Origin: Monodelphis domestica
Taxonomy: Eukaryota > Chordata > Mammalia > Didelphimorphia > Didelphidae
Length of the DNA: 64,000 bases
Assembly: GCF_027887165.1 (NCBI RefSeq)
Contig: NC_077227.1
Location: 354,787,350 to 354,851,349, forward strand
Reading direction: 5' to 3'
The notes under the pieces were generated by a model. It ran no database searches. It was given only the letters and a program-made list of their open reading frames with translations, and was not told the origin of the DNA. Each line of letters begins with the position of its first letter. Position 1 is the stretch's first letter. Both the position numbers and the translations under genes were made by a program. This document shows positions 42,950 through 53,339 of this stretch, one piece after another.

Positions 42950-43084
42950 CACTATGTTAGAGGATGAGAATACAAAGATAAAAGGTCCCTGAACTCAATG
43001 AATTTACATTCTATTTGAGTAAAACAAAATAAACACCAATAATATAATAACATAAAAAATATAGTTTCCAGAAAGGAGGACACT
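42950..43084 (+). mobile_element. unnamed dispersed repeat, new 5' segment
   Basis: 'caggcactatgttagaggat', 'atacaaagataaaaggtccc' and 'gaatttacattctatttgag' restart the family order immediately after the previous copy. Confidence 0.62.
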
Positions 43085-43460
43085 AAAGCCAAAAAAGAGA
43101 TTATGGAGATTAAAGAGATTAAGAAAGAACCAGATGTTGATCCAGCAAGAGAACCTGGGAAAAAGAAGAAGAGAGTAGCCACTGTTGTGTCAAAAGCTCC
43201 AGAGGGGTTAAGGAAACTAAGAATTAATGAGAAAAGGCCATTGGAATTGAGTTTAATAAAACATTGGTTACTCTTGAAAGAATACTTTCATTCAAAAAGT
43301 GGGGTCAGAAGCCAGACAGCAAAGTTTGGAGAAGTGACTCAAATAAATGGTTATGCAACACTGATTTTGAGCACACCTCTGTGAGAACCAGCACAGATGT
43401 CAAAGATATGTTCTCGGCCCTTGAAGAGTTTATAATTGGGAAGGATATTCTACTCATAGG
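43085..43460 (+). pseudogene. unidentified protein-like fragment, probable processed pseudogene
   Basis: One frame (43103-43381) begins Lys/Glu-rich, with 'EIKKEPDVDPAREPGKKKKR' and a basic cluster resembling a nuclear localisation signal. From about 43231 another frame reads more like folded protein ('TLERILSFKKWGQKPDSK', 'DVKDMFSALEEF'). A single frameshift near 43230-43260 would join them. I do not recognise the parent. 'atag|gtaagcc' at 43460 resembles a splice donor, but the broken frame and the dispersed-repeat DNA directly upstream argue against an exon. Confidence 0.4.
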
Positions 43461-43614
43461 TAAGCCTGTGACATGGTATATATATAGGATTTTGTGCTGG
43501 AGGGCAGTGGCCAGCCTCGAGTTTCTGTATCTTCAACTAAAAAGTCCAGATATTGAGGCTGAAACTCAGGTTCTGACACACACATTTGGATATCTTGGGA
43601 AGGGAATGAGACAA

Positions 43615-43740
43615 AGGGACAAGCCTTTATATAGTGTTTCCAGTATATTAGGTGCTATGCTAAATGATTTCCAAAATACTGTCATTGGATCTTCCCAACA
43701 GCCCCATTTTATGGTCCAGGAAGCTGAGGATTCCATAGCA
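43615..43740 (-). mobile_element. MIR SINE
   Basis: 'attaggtgctatgctaaatg', 'gatcttcccaacagccccat' and 'ttatggtccaggaagctgag'. Confidence 0.68.
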
Positions 43741-43905
43741 CTGTTCTCTTTTGATCCTGGTTCTCTTATTTACATGATCATTTCTTCTCAGACTCTTGCT
43801 GGATCAGCATCCATCTGCTGCCTCCTTGTGTGTGGATGTCCCCAGGGATTTACTCTGGGCCTTCCCTAATCTGTCTCTATAATCTCTTTCTTGGTTTTAG
43901 TGCCT
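43741..43905 (+). mobile_element. L2 LINE reverse transcriptase remnant
   Basis: 'ctgctgcctccttgtgtgtg', 'gatgtccccagggatttact' and 'tctctataatctctttcttg' match the L2 RT region. It is partly open in the frame that ends at 43869, but that frame is chimeric. Confidence 0.6.
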
Positions 43906-43924
43906 TCCTTTCTGGAAATCACAT

Positions 43925-44190
43925 TTATTTGGGTTCATTTTGTTTTACTCCAATAGAATGTAAACTCATGGACCTATCCTTTCCCTTCATACTTCCCACA
44001 TTCTGCCTTGGGTTATAGTTATTTTCTTATATGTCATATATATATAAATTATTTTCCCTACTAGAAATATAAGTACCTGGAGGGCAGTGCCTGACTTATT
44101 CATCACTATATTTTTTCAGGTGCCTTGGAAAGAAAAACTTAAGTATTTCAGATGCTTAAAAAATGTTTGTTAAATTGACTTGTTGAAACC
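43925..44190 (+). mobile_element. L2 LINE 3' UTR
   Basis: 'gaatgtaaactcatggacct', 'acctggagggcagtgcctga' and 'aatgtttgttaaattgactt'. Two L2 3' pieces appear joined or duplicated at 43980-44060. Confidence 0.62.
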
Positions 44191-44318
44191 AATATTTGAC
44201 ATCACTTTCAATAGACCTGGGGTACCTCAAAATTTTTCTTCTTATCTGAGGGAGAGGTTTGGTAATGTCTCATAGGACAGGGTTGTAGAGTTGAAAGATA
44301 TTTAATATTTATGTAGTC

Positions 44319-44983
44319 TAGGAGTTCTTAACCTTTTCTGTATTATGGAACCCTATGATAATCTGGGGGACATGATGAGATAATAGATTAAATATATATA
44401 TATATATGTTCATATATATATATATTGCTTAGCATAATGCCTGGCACATAGTAAGCACTCTCTCTCTCTCTAAAAAAAATTATATATATATATATACATT
44501 TTATTTAATATATATAATATATAGGTGTAGTTTAAATATACATATATAAATATATGCATTGTGTTTATGTATGTGCTATATATGTTTATTCTAATATATA
44601 TATATATATGTTTATTCCCTTCCTTTTGCTATGGACTCCTTTTCACAATAATGTTTTCAAGTGCACAAAACAAAACACAGAGGCTTATAAAGTAAATAAT
44701 TATATTGAAATGCAATTAAAATATACACATATATTTGTGTGTGTACTTTTTAAAACTCTTACTTTCTGTCTTAGCAGCAATTTTAAGGCAGAAGAGTGGT
44801 AAGGGCTAGACAATTAGGATGAAGTGATTTTTCAGGGTCACATAACTAAGAAGTATCTGAGGCTGGATTGGAACCCAGATCCTCTTGACTGTGGCCCTGG
44901 TGCTCTATCCAATGTACTACCTAGCTACCCCAAAGTATATTTTTAAAACACAAATTCCTAGACCCCAAGTTAAGAATCCCCTG
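44319..44983. mobile_element. hAT-like DNA transposon with nested insertions
   Basis: Left end 'taggagttcttaacctt' and right end 'agttaagaatcccctg' are inverted repeats of the CAGGGGTTCTTAACCT type. The inside ('tgctatggactccttttcac') fits a known mammalian non-autonomous hAT. It carries an L2/MIR tail with AT tracts (44395-44620) and a SINE (44746). 8-bp flanks match at only 5 of 8. Confidence 0.6.
44746..44931 (-). mobile_element. CORE-SINE (MAR1 type) nested in the hAT element
   Basis: 'aaactcttactttctgtctt', 'cagggtcacataactaagaa' and 'gtactacctagctacccc'. Confidence 0.88.
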
Positions 44984-44989
44984 GTCTAG

Positions 44990-45120
44990 ACCAAGCACCC
45001 CCATTTTACAGAGAGAAAACTGAGGCCCAGGAGAGAAGTGACTTGCTCACTGTTACACAGTGGCAGAGTAGAGAATAAAACCCAGATTTCCTGGTATCTA
45101 ATCCAGAGACTCTTTTTCAG
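44990..45120 (-). mobile_element. MIR/MIR3 SINE
   Basis: 'cccccattttacagagagaa', 'aactgaggcccaggagagaa' and 'ctgttacacagtggcagagt'. Confidence 0.75.
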
Positions 45121-45124
45121 ATTA

Positions 45125-45595
45125 AGATTCTCAAAGGTTAGAAAGATAAGAAAGCATCGGAGGTAAAGGAAGGGGATGGAAGAAAGCAGGAGAAAGGATG
45201 GCAGGACAAATTAAGGGGGGAGGGCACCATCCAGGGTGCTCACTCTCTTGCTAACAATCCTATCGCTGCAATCAAGCAGCAGGAGGGAACCCAGCTGAAA
45301 GTATAATCTGTTCCTTTCCCTCTGCCCTGATGAGCCGCCAAGTCCCAAATCAGATCCATCGCTTCCTGGAGTTTTTCCTTTGTTCGGTGGAAATAAATAG
45401 GGTTGGCTCACGGGCACCTGGCTGGTTTCCAGCCATGCCAGGAGGAGAAAGGTTGCCTCTGGGAGAAAACACAGCTGTGGAAGAGCTGGCCCCAAGGCTA
45501 GAAACCAGGGCCCTGGGATGATCCCTGCAAGTCCAGCCCCTCATTATCTCCAGGAGGCTCGGTGGACCTCCCCAGTGTGACTGGAGCAGAAAGGG
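45125..45595. other. unique, GC-richer DNA; weak regulatory candidate
   Basis: Overlapping frames of 63-94 codons on both strands at 45211-45598 reflect low stop density in GC-richer DNA, not a recognised protein. No repeat is identified. Motif-dense words include 'tgctaacaatcctatcgctg'. Confidence 0.4.
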
Positions 45596-45599
45596 CACC

Positions 45600-46470
45600 G
45601 GACTTGGATTTGCAGAGAACCTTGGAGTTGGAGGGGGCCCCAGAGGTCAGAGTCTAACTCACGCCTGAGCAAAGATGTCTCTTCAACAACGTTTCTGTCA
45701 TCTAGCCTCCAGCTGAATATTCCGAGGAACAGGTAACTCATTACCTCATGAGCAGCCCTTTCCAATTTTGGACAGCTTTAATTGTTAACAAGTTTTCCTT
45801 TTTATTGAGTTAAAATCTGCCTCTTGGCAACTTCTATCCATTATTACTAGTTTTGCCCTTTGGGGTCAAACAGAACAATTTCGAATTCCTCTTGCAGGAG
45901 GCATCCCATCGGATATTTGAAGACAGTGATCAGGCTTATTTTCCAGGAACCTCCCCCCACTCCAAGTTTTTTTCTCTCCTATAAAGAATAGCATTGACTT
46001 TGGAGTCAAAAGGCATCTCAAATGCTCCTCGGATGCTGACTGCTTTTGGGAAGTTAAGCAACCCCTTTATGCCTCAGTTTCCTCATGTGTCAAATGAGGA
46101 GATTGCACTAGATGACCTCTGAGGTTCCTTTCAGCTCTAAATCTGTGATTCATGAGTCTATGACTCCAGCTCCTTCCTTGGATCATGGCGTGGCTTGGAG
46201 TAGCCCCACCATCCAGGTCATGTTCTTCTAACAATTCCAGTTTGTCAATGGACTCCTTTAAGTGTGGTTTTCCAAACTGAAGACCATACTCCAGATGGGA
46301 GATGACCAAGGAAGATGGCAATGGGCCTGTGATTTCCTTTGTTTCAAATGTTCTGGTCCAGTTCATGAAGTTAAGGTTCCCATAAACTCTTTTGACTGCC
46401 ATGTCACACATTTAACTCACGTTGACCTTGAAATCCACTAGAATCCTCTCATCTCTCTCCTACAAACTGT
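45600..46470 (-). mobile_element. L3/CR1 LINE, long antisense copy interrupted by MIR3
   Basis: Order: 'gaacaggtaactcattacct', 'tttggacagctttaattgtt', 'tagttttgccctttggggtc', 'atatttgaagacagtgatca', [MIR3], 'gaccatactccagatgggag', 'aactcttttgactgccatgt'. A 114-codon antisense frame at 46067-46411 spans MIR3 and L3 and is not a gene. Confidence 0.82.
45985..46170 (+). mobile_element. MIR3 SINE nested in L3
   Basis: 'gactttggagtcaaaaggca', 'cctcagtttcctcatgtgtc', 'agatgacctctgaggttcct' and 'tcagctctaaatctgtgatt'. Confidence 0.85.
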
Positions 46471-46474
46471 GCTG

Positions 46475-46685
46475 GCTTCCTCACTTACTAGGCTTTTTAC
46501 TCTGGGGACATCACTTCATCTTCTGAGCCTCAGTTTAAAAAAGTGGGAGGAGGGAGAAGAAGAATAGCAAAAACAGTAATAATTTCCCTACTTACCTCAA
46601 AGGGTTGTCACGAAGAAGGAAAGAAATTAAATGCTTTATAATCACAATACTGACATAAATATGAACTATTCCTATTATTAATAAG
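46475..46685 (+). mobile_element. MIR SINE
   Basis: 'cttctgagcctcagtttaaa', 'ccctacttacctcaaagggt' and 'attaaatgctttataatcac'. Confidence 0.65.
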
Positions 46686-46689
46686 TTGC

Positions 46690-47335
46690 ACAGTGGGAAA
46701 AGAGGGCCTTGGAGCTGTGGGAAAGTGATATAAGGCATCTCCAGAGAAGAAATGGGGAGAGACTGTTCTTTCCCAGATGGATGCATTCTTTCAAAGCCGT
46801 TTTCTACAAAGCTTGGTTCCAGCAAGAAGTGACAGCAGGAAAGACCACCCCCGTTACTCTTTCTCCATCTCCCTCCTGCCTCCCCATCCCACCCTCCACA
46901 TGCACCCTGGCTCTGGTTTTCTTGGCTCCCTCTCATTATCAGGAGCAATATCTCTGACTGCAGGGAGGAGGCCCCTGAAGGCAGCCAGCCCCTGCCCCAG
47001 TTCTGAAACTCCCAAGCACCATGGAAACAGTGTCACTGAGCACAGTCAAGAGAGGAGGAGGCGGGAGAAGATGAGGAATAAGACTCTTTTCCTAGAGCAC
47101 CATGCAGGCTCTTTGGAAACAACTATTGCATTATTCCCAGGGTAGGCCAATCTGGTCTGAGTATCAGGGATCAGGGATACAGAACCAAGACTTCAGACTC
47201 CTCTGAAAAATGAAGAGTGCACCTTCCCTTCTGCTCCCCACACCACTATTCCCTTCATCAGCAACATAGAATATAGACTATAAACCAGAACGGTGCCTAG
47301 GGCATAGAACATTAATGGTACCTTTGAATATAGAA
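46690..47335. other. unique DNA, GC-richer
   Basis: Open frames of 82-122 codons occur on both strands at 46592-47145 but overlap each other, lack motifs and show no splice or start context. No repeat block seen. Coding status is not supported. Confidence 0.42.
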
Positions 47336-47539
47336 AAGAAGGTTAAAGCTGGAAAGAACAACAAAATTTTAAAGTTGAAAGAGACATAGAAGGTTAGGGA
47401 TAAAGAAGAACCTTGGAGATCAATTGTCTGGTCCAACCTATTTCAGGGGACCAACATTGCATTTTATTATTTGAAACACAAATGAGACAACCACTCCAGA
47501 CCTTGATGTTGAGGAAAGAGAACATTCAACATTTAATTC

Positions 47540-47725
47540 AGTGAAAAGAATTCCAGCTCTCAAGACTCAGCTAGGCTTGCATTCTGCTTCTGCAACTTGC
47601 TTCCTGCATGTTCTTCAATATCTCTCTTCCTTCACCAGGGTCTTAGCATCCCCACCTTTAAGATGAGGTGATCTACTGTGTCTCTTCTAGTTCTAAGGTT
47701 TTGGTATTCTAAGATTCTAACTAGT
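47540..47725 (+). mobile_element. MIR3 SINE
   Basis: 'cacctttaagatgaggtgat', 'gtctcttctagttctaaggt' and 'attctaagattct'. The preceding 47340-47460 ('gaaccttggagatcaattgt') may be another antisense MIR3/L3 trace. Confidence 0.6.
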
Positions 47726-47914
47726 ATTCTATGATTAGGCTATCTGGGGAACAGGAAATGTGGTACTGGAAGGGATTTGTTTATTCAATTAACTAATTTA
47801 ACCATCTGTTATTTCTTTATTCAAAGCAAAATTCACGTGGAATAGCATTTAGCTGAGTTAAATTTTGATGAATAAGAGGAGGAATGAGAGAAAATCCAGA
47901 GCAAAAGTTACTAG

Positions 47915-48120
47915 ACTGCGTCAGAAGATGCAAGTTTCAGTCATAGCTCTGCTATTTATCAGTTGTGTGACCTTAGGAAAGTCACTTAACTTTTCTGAGA
48001 TTTGATTTCCTTCCAAGTGAAATAGGACTAATGATAACTCCCTAATGATAACCTCTAGTGGGTTGTAAGGAACAAGTAATGAATGCGAAAGAGCTTTGTA
48101 ATAAATTAGTATGCAAGCAT
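47915..48120 (+). mobile_element. MIR SINE
   Basis: 'cagttgtgtgaccttaggaa', 'agtcacttaacttttctgag' and 'gggttgtaaggaacaagtaa'. Confidence 0.78.
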
Positions 48121-48149
48121 TCTGTGTATATATAAGTACATAGATTTAA

Positions 48150-48325
48150 GAATGAGACCATAGAAGTCACCTAATCCAACTAGCTCATTGTGCAGAATAG
48201 GAAACTGAATAAGATCCAGTCACATGAAGTGACTTGCTCAGGGTCACACAGGTAGTAAGATGATAGAGCTGAAATTCAAATCCACATCCTCTGACTCCAA
48301 ATCCATTATTCTTTCCACCTGTCAC
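48150..48325 (-). mobile_element. MIR SINE
   Basis: 'gtgacttgctcagggtcaca', 'caggtagtaagatgatagag' and 'aaattcaaatccacatcctc'. Confidence 0.78.
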
Positions 48326-48334
48326 TATTTATTA

Positions 48335-48560
48335 AGAGAGCTAGATGTCAGAGTAGAGAAGGATGCTATCTGAATCCTGATTCTAATACCTTCTAGCTAT
48401 GTGACACTGGGCAAAAGACCTCTTCTCCCAGCCTTAGTTTCCTCATCTTGAAATGTGGAAAATAATAGCACCTACCACACAGGACTGTTTTGAGTATCAA
48501 GTGAGATTACAAACGAATAGTGCTTTGAAATCTTAAATTGCTATTTTATATATCAGTCTA
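48335..48560 (+). mobile_element. MIR SINE
   Basis: 'ctagctatgtgacactgggc', 'tagtttcctcatcttgaaat' and 'caagtgagattacaaacgaa'. Confidence 0.75.
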
Positions 48561-48579
48561 GGTACCTATTAGCTATTAT

Positions 48580-48870
48580 CATCATAGACCCATTGGGGCT
48601 AAGAAGTGACAGTGGCGCAGTGCTACCAAAAGGGGCACTTGATAGCCAAGCAGCTCTCCCCAAGTCCAATCATGGCCTCACAAGACTCCCTGCTCCTTGT
48701 GTGGTAGACAGTCAGACCATGCAAATTATCATGAGATCCCAGAAAAGGGGAAAGATCATTCTTCACAATTACTATGCAAGAGCTCTCATTGAGCACCTGC
48801 TGAGAGAGAGAAGGCAGAACAGAAGGCTTATTAAATTATCTACTGCATCACTTAAATGATCGCTAGGATT
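48580..48870. other. candidate conserved non-coding element with an octamer motif
   Basis: Repeat-free stretch between MIR clusters. It carries a perfect POU octamer 'atgcaaat' at 48719-48726. The 88-codon frame 48593-48859 spans it but matches nothing I know. Enhancer function is inferred. Confidence 0.38.
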
Positions 48871-49239
48871 TGTGGAAGAGTATGTACAGAGCTTTTTAAA
48901 TTGAAGATCTCTACTCTTCTCTGTTTGGGGTTCCCTTTGGGACCTTTTGAATTCTTTTCTCCCTACATTGATCTATTATAACCTGTCCTGTCTCCACACA
49001 CATTGTGTGCTGCCAGAAACTGTTGAAAATGCATATTTTGATTACTTTTATGCAGAATAAAACAAACAGATGAGATAGATAAACCAAGAATTAGCTATTC
49101 ATCATGAAGATCACAGAAGCATAAAATGTAGAAGGTTAGAGTCAGAAGAAGATTTTAAAACATAAGCTGTTAAAGCTGGAAGGGATTTGAGAACAGATAG
49201 AGTTGGAAGAATCCTTAAAGTACAAATAGTTCTACCACA
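48871..49239. other. no firm feature
   Basis: Mostly unique. 49120-49230 carries 'gttaaagctggaagggattt', which resembles an antisense MIR3/L3 tail but is too short to call. Confidence 0.4.
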
Positions 49240-49460
49240 ATTTGACACTGGACTTAGAGTCAGGAAGTCCTGGCTTTAAATCTTGCCTCAGTTATCTACT
49301 AACTGGGTGACCCAAGACAAATTATTTAACATTTCTTAGTCTAAATGCCCTCATTTGTAAAATGGGCATAATAATACCTACCTCACATGGTTGTAAGGAT
49401 CAAATTAGAATATATATATATATGATGCTTTGTAAATATTAAAACTCTTTACGAAGTTAA
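49240..49460 (+). mobile_element. CORE-SINE (MON1/MIR type)
   Basis: 'gacttagagtcaggaagtcc', 'cttgcctcagttatctacta', 'catttgtaaaatgggcataa', 'gttgtaaggatcaaattaga' and 'tgatgctttgtaaatattaa'. Confidence 0.8.
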
Positions 49461-49629
49461 CTATTTTTAGATATAAGATATTAACAATTACATAAAATAA
49501 TTATGCATTAGATATAAGAATTATTACATAATAATTATTACTATCTAAGAATTATTTTATAATTCAAGTTCTACCTTTGTTAATTTAGCCATTTGATGTT
49601 GATCACTTCCTCTCTTAGATATTCAATTT

Positions 49630-49850
49630 CATAGAGTCTTGGAGTTGGTATAGACCTCAAAGAGCATTAAGTCCAACAAATACGCAGATAGTAACAAGAA
49701 ATCTAATTATATAGTAATTATTACCTTTGCATTTTAGAAAAGAAAACTATGCTCTAGAGAAAGAAAGCAACTTATCTAAAAGATCACACTCTTTGTGACA
49801 GAACTAAGAATAGATCCGAGGTCTCACATTGTCTATAGCACTTGATACCA
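49630..49850 (-). mobile_element. MIR3/MIR SINE remnant
   Basis: 'gagtcttggagttggtatag', 'cattaagtccaacaaatacg' and 'gcattttagaaaagaaaact'. Confidence 0.58.
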
Positions 49851-50003
49851 AGTTACCGATAGCTGTACACTTTTTGAGGGGCCAGAAATTCCCTTCACCA
49901 CCATCCTACTTTAAATTACACTGGAGGAATTAATACATGAATCCAGATGGTCAATTGTATCTCTGGAAAGATTTATATCTATAAAAATGCCATAATAAAA
50001 ATA

Positions 50004-50160
50004 GTGAGGTGGCTAGGAGGCACAGTAAACAGACTGCTAGGCTCTAGTCAGAGAGACTCATCTTCCCAAGTTCAAATCTGGGTTCAAACACCTACCTGTT
50101 TTGCCTCAGTTTCCTCATCTGTAAAAATAATATGAAGAAGGATATGGCAAACTACTCCAT
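50004..50160 (+). mobile_element. CORE-SINE with RTE-like tail, truncated
   Basis: 'gtggctaggaggcacagtaa', 'cttcccaagttcaaatctgg', 'cagtttcctcatctgtaaaa' and 'ggatatggcaaactactcca'. Confidence 0.8.
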
Positions 50161-50164
50161 TGTC

Positions 50165-50265
50165 TTTGAGGGCAGGGTCTTTCTTTTTGCTTATATTCCC
50201 CCCCCCCCAGCACTTAAAACACAGTACCTGACACATAATAAGGGTTTAATTGACGCTTGTTACCT
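50165..50265 (+). mobile_element. L2 LINE 3' end with poly-C run
   Basis: 'gagggcagggtctttctttt' and 'cacttaaaacacagtacctg' with 'aagggtttaattgacg'. Fuses directly to the SINE; about 11 C at 50199-50209. Confidence 0.7.
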
Positions 50266-50397
50266 TGTTTTACCTGGCACTGATGGAACTTCTCATGGTT
50301 TTGTGTACTCAGGAGGCCATTCCAAATGCCTGAACCTTAGTTTTCTGAGCCAATAAAATAGCAAGGATAGCTTCAATGCCATTTAAAGACAAGAAGT

Positions 50398-50429
50398 GGA
50401 GCAGCTAGGTGGCTTTGTGTATTAGAGAG
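50398..50429 (+). mobile_element. 5' head of a split CORE-SINE (MAR1 type)
   Basis: 'gcagctaggtggctttgtgt' is the SINE head; the body occurs 800 bp downstream at 51235. Confidence 0.6.
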
Positions 50430-50435
50430 TTAGTT

Positions 50436-51108
50436 TGGGTGTTATGGAGGAAGGGAGAAAAAATGGAGTCTTTTCTCCCCTCAAGTTTAGGACAAGGGAT
50501 AGAAGGAGTTGATGTTATATGCCCAGAACGTAGAAGGAAGGTGAGATGAATTATTCCCTCCTTCAGTCCTCTCCAAATATGTCTCCTCACTAAACCTGCC
50601 TTTTACTCCCCTCTATTAACTGTTTTTGTAGATGCACTTCTTCCCTTGGGGAAAGAGAGATAAATCAGCTCTCTCTCTCTCTTCCACTGTGACTATTTCC
50701 TTCACTCACAATGAAGTCATTTGAGGATAGATTACACTCTTTATTCAAAACAATTATTGTCAGCAGTAAACAGGAAGTCTGAAGGGTTAGGGTCTAGAGG
50801 AAGGAGGGGAAAGGCCGTCCCTGTCTATCTAAATCTTCCTTCCCTCCCTCCAAAGTTGAGAGACCCGGGCTTGACAGCCTGGCCTCTGAGAGGTTCAGGT
50901 TTGGTGAACCCGGGTCTTTGTCACAGCCAAGCAATGTCCAGACCCAGGGTGTCAAGTTTCTGCCACACTTCTTGGGATCTTTGGGGGTATGGGTGGTGAT
51001 CTGGTTTAAGGAGGGATTTAGTCTTGTGCTCAGGATTCAGTCTCAGACAAGACTTTCCCCTTTGCTAGAGAGAGGGGAGAGAGAGAGAAGAGAGGAGAGA
51101 GAGAGGAG

Positions 51109-51188
<80 letters not shown>

Positions 51189-51221
51189 AGTTTCCACTCT
51201 TAGTATCTCCTCCTCCCTCCA
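50436..51221 (-). mobile_element. possible LTR insertion splitting a SINE
   Basis: The 786-bp interval between two halves of one SINE runs from TG (50436) to CA (51220-51221). On the reverse strand it has a purine/pyrimidine tract followed by AATAAA (complement of 50740-50745), an LTR-like order. No target duplication could be confirmed and no viral gene is present. Confidence 0.42.
51066..51186. repeat. (GA)n microsatellite
   Basis: Interrupted, then pure from about 51114. It underlies an Arg/Glu-only translated segment. Confidence 0.97.
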
Positions 51222-51234
51222 GATTCTAATCCTC

Positions 51235-51402
51235 TTGAGCCAGGACTAGAAATGGGAGGACCTGGATTCAAATGTGACCTCAGATACTTCTTAGCTATGG
51301 GACCCAAGTCACTTAATCCCAATTGTCTAGTCCTTACTGGTCTTCTGCCTTGGAAGTGACACTATAAGTCAGAAGGTAAGGGTCTAAAAAAAAAGAAGAG
51401 AT
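51235..51402 (+). mobile_element. body of the split CORE-SINE (MAR1 type)
   Basis: 'ttgagccaggactagaaatg', 'ggattcaaatgtgacctcag', 'caattgtctagtccttactg' and 'taagtcagaaggtaagggtc' continue the head found at 50398. Confidence 0.85.
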
Positions 51403-51796
51403 CTCTAAGAATATGTAGTCTTGCCCATACTCAACTAGTAAACAAGAACCTTTCCTAGAGCATCCCTGAGGTATTACCTACTTACTTCACAGGATGGTTG
51501 TGATCAAGAATATTTTCTATATTTTTAAGTGATCAGAAATGCCAGTTGTAATGATAAGGATGATGATACTGCTTTGGAACCTTCTCATTGTGGACCAAGG
51601 CTTTCATCTCTTGTTTAAATTAGATATGAGGAGAAGGGTCAGAACTTATTACTAGATGGAAAAAATCAATCTACTGCTTCATCCTTTCCTTGTACTTCCT
51701 AACCTTAAAGAGATTGATATTGCAAACATCTAATGTCAATGTGCTGAGGGGAGCAAATAAGATAGCCATATTTTTTTGTTTGTTTTCTTTTCTTTT

Positions 51797-51990
51797 TTAA
51801 AACTTTACCTTCCATCTTAGCATCAATGCCAAGGCTCAATTCCAAGGTACAAGAGTAATTAGGGCTAGGCAATTGGGGTAAAGTGACTTGCCTAGGGTTA
51901 CTCAGCTAGGAAGTATCCAAGATCAAATTTGAACTCAGGACTTCCTGACTCCAGGCCCAGCACTCTAACCCCTGTACAACTTAGCTGACC
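51797..51990 (-). mobile_element. CORE-SINE (MAR1 type)
   Basis: 'aactttaccttccatcttag', 'gtgacttgcctagggttact' and 'gtacaacttagctgacc'. Confidence 0.88.
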
Positions 51991-52009
51991 TACTGACTTA
52001 GGTCTTCAT

Positions 52010-52420
52010 GTCAATATAATATGCTATTATCATGATATAAGAAATTATTATTACAGAGAGGCATGACTTACATGAACTAACACAAAGTGAATGAGAATCA
52101 GGAAAGCCATGTGCACAATAATTATGACAATATAAAGAGAAAGAATAACAAACTAATCAAAACTAAATGCTGCAAAATTATCATGACCAAAGTTGGTCCC
52201 AAAGAAGATACGTGAGAAGATACCATCTTCTTCCACTTCTGTGCAGAAGTAGGGGATTATGGATATAGAACACTGAGTGCAATGTCAGATTTTTTTAATA
52301 TGTTGTTTGTTTTGCTGAACTTTCTTTTCTCTTTTTTATTTTTCATCATAAGGAATGATTCTCTAGGATAGGGAGAGGGAGGAATACTTGGAAAATGCAG
52401 AAGAAGTAAAAACAAAAAAA
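52010..52420 (+). mobile_element. L1-type 3' end fragment
   Basis: 'gaggcatgacttacatgaac', 'gcaaaattatcatgaccaaa', 'tgcagaagtaggggattatg' and 'ggaatacttggaaaatgcag' follow a marsupial L1 3' UTR. Confidence 0.7.
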
Positions 52421-53335
52421 TGTCAACAGCATTTATTATTTTCAAAATTTAAAGTGTACCAGTTGTGGAAAGGCAGGGACATTTGTCTCAGAGAAGAGTT
52501 AGATCACTGTAAGAGTTGCCTTGGTAAAAAGAATTTGACTTGCTTTGCTGGGCCTCAAATGGCATGCTAGGACTAAAGGACTAGAGAGACAGATTTCTCT
52601 TCCCCTTGTGAAAAACAAATCTCCTAACTAAAGTTTCCCCAAAGTAGAAAGACTATCAAAGTCACTGTCATCGATTTTCAAATAGAGGCTACAAAACCAC
52701 TTGTCCAAAATATTGGAGAGGAGAATTCCGGTGGGATTAGATTTTCATTATCACTAGCTCTGGGATTCTAGGACCCTTTCTGCATTCTATCAGACCAAGG
52801 TTCACTCCCCATCCATGACCTATAGGTGGGGGGAAGCAAGAAATATAATCTCGTCTTAAAGAAGGAAAAGATTTCCCCACTTAAAAGTTGAAGTATTTAA
52901 AATCAAAACAAACAAATGAAGTGATACCATGTATAGAAAAAGGCCATTGCTTTTTTTGAGTTGTATTCATGATTTTTAATTTTTTAATAACATTATTTAA
53001 TATAATACAAAGTAAATAATGTCTTAACTTAGTCAACATTTACTATACAAATATTTATTTTCTCCAAATCTGAACCCGCCAAAAGCCCTCTGAATATATT
53101 GTTAGCAGCATAAAATAATTTTAGAAGTAGTAATATATCTGACAAAGTGGAAAGAGCTAGATTTACTTAGGAAATAAAAAGTCATAATTGATTTTTGGAA
53201 TTATTACTATCAATATTACCCAGTTTGAGTATGTGAATGATTGTGACTGTGGATATGAATGTTTGAAAGTGGTTTATTTGTATGCATTGTTTTTGGTCTT
53301 TCTTCAATTCAGTTAAAAAATGTGTGTCTGCCATG
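52421..53335. other. no recognised feature
   Basis: AT-rich, unique-looking DNA; no frame over 61 codons. Confidence 0.45.
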
Positions 53336-53339
53336 GTCA

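Noticed and set aside
43460..43470. Splice donor 'atag|gtaagcc' marking a real exon
   Set aside because: The upstream frame is broken, the putative acceptor near 43072 lies in dispersed-repeat DNA with a poor pyrimidine tract, and no partner exon is visible.
43264..43869. 201-codon frame taken as a gene
   Set aside because: Only the first part overlaps the protein-like fragment. The rest reads through an antisense MIR and an L2 RT piece, so it is a chimera.
46067..46411. 114-codon reverse frame
   Set aside because: Lies across a MIR3 and an L3 relic; the apparent protein is repeat-derived.
46777..47145. 122-codon forward frame with overlapping reverse frame
   Set aside because: Both strands are open at once in GC-richer DNA, and neither shows a motif, splice site or known similarity.
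50918..51229. 103-codon frame ending in an Arg/Glu repeat
   Set aside because: The repeat is a (GA)n microsatellite in a putative LTR.
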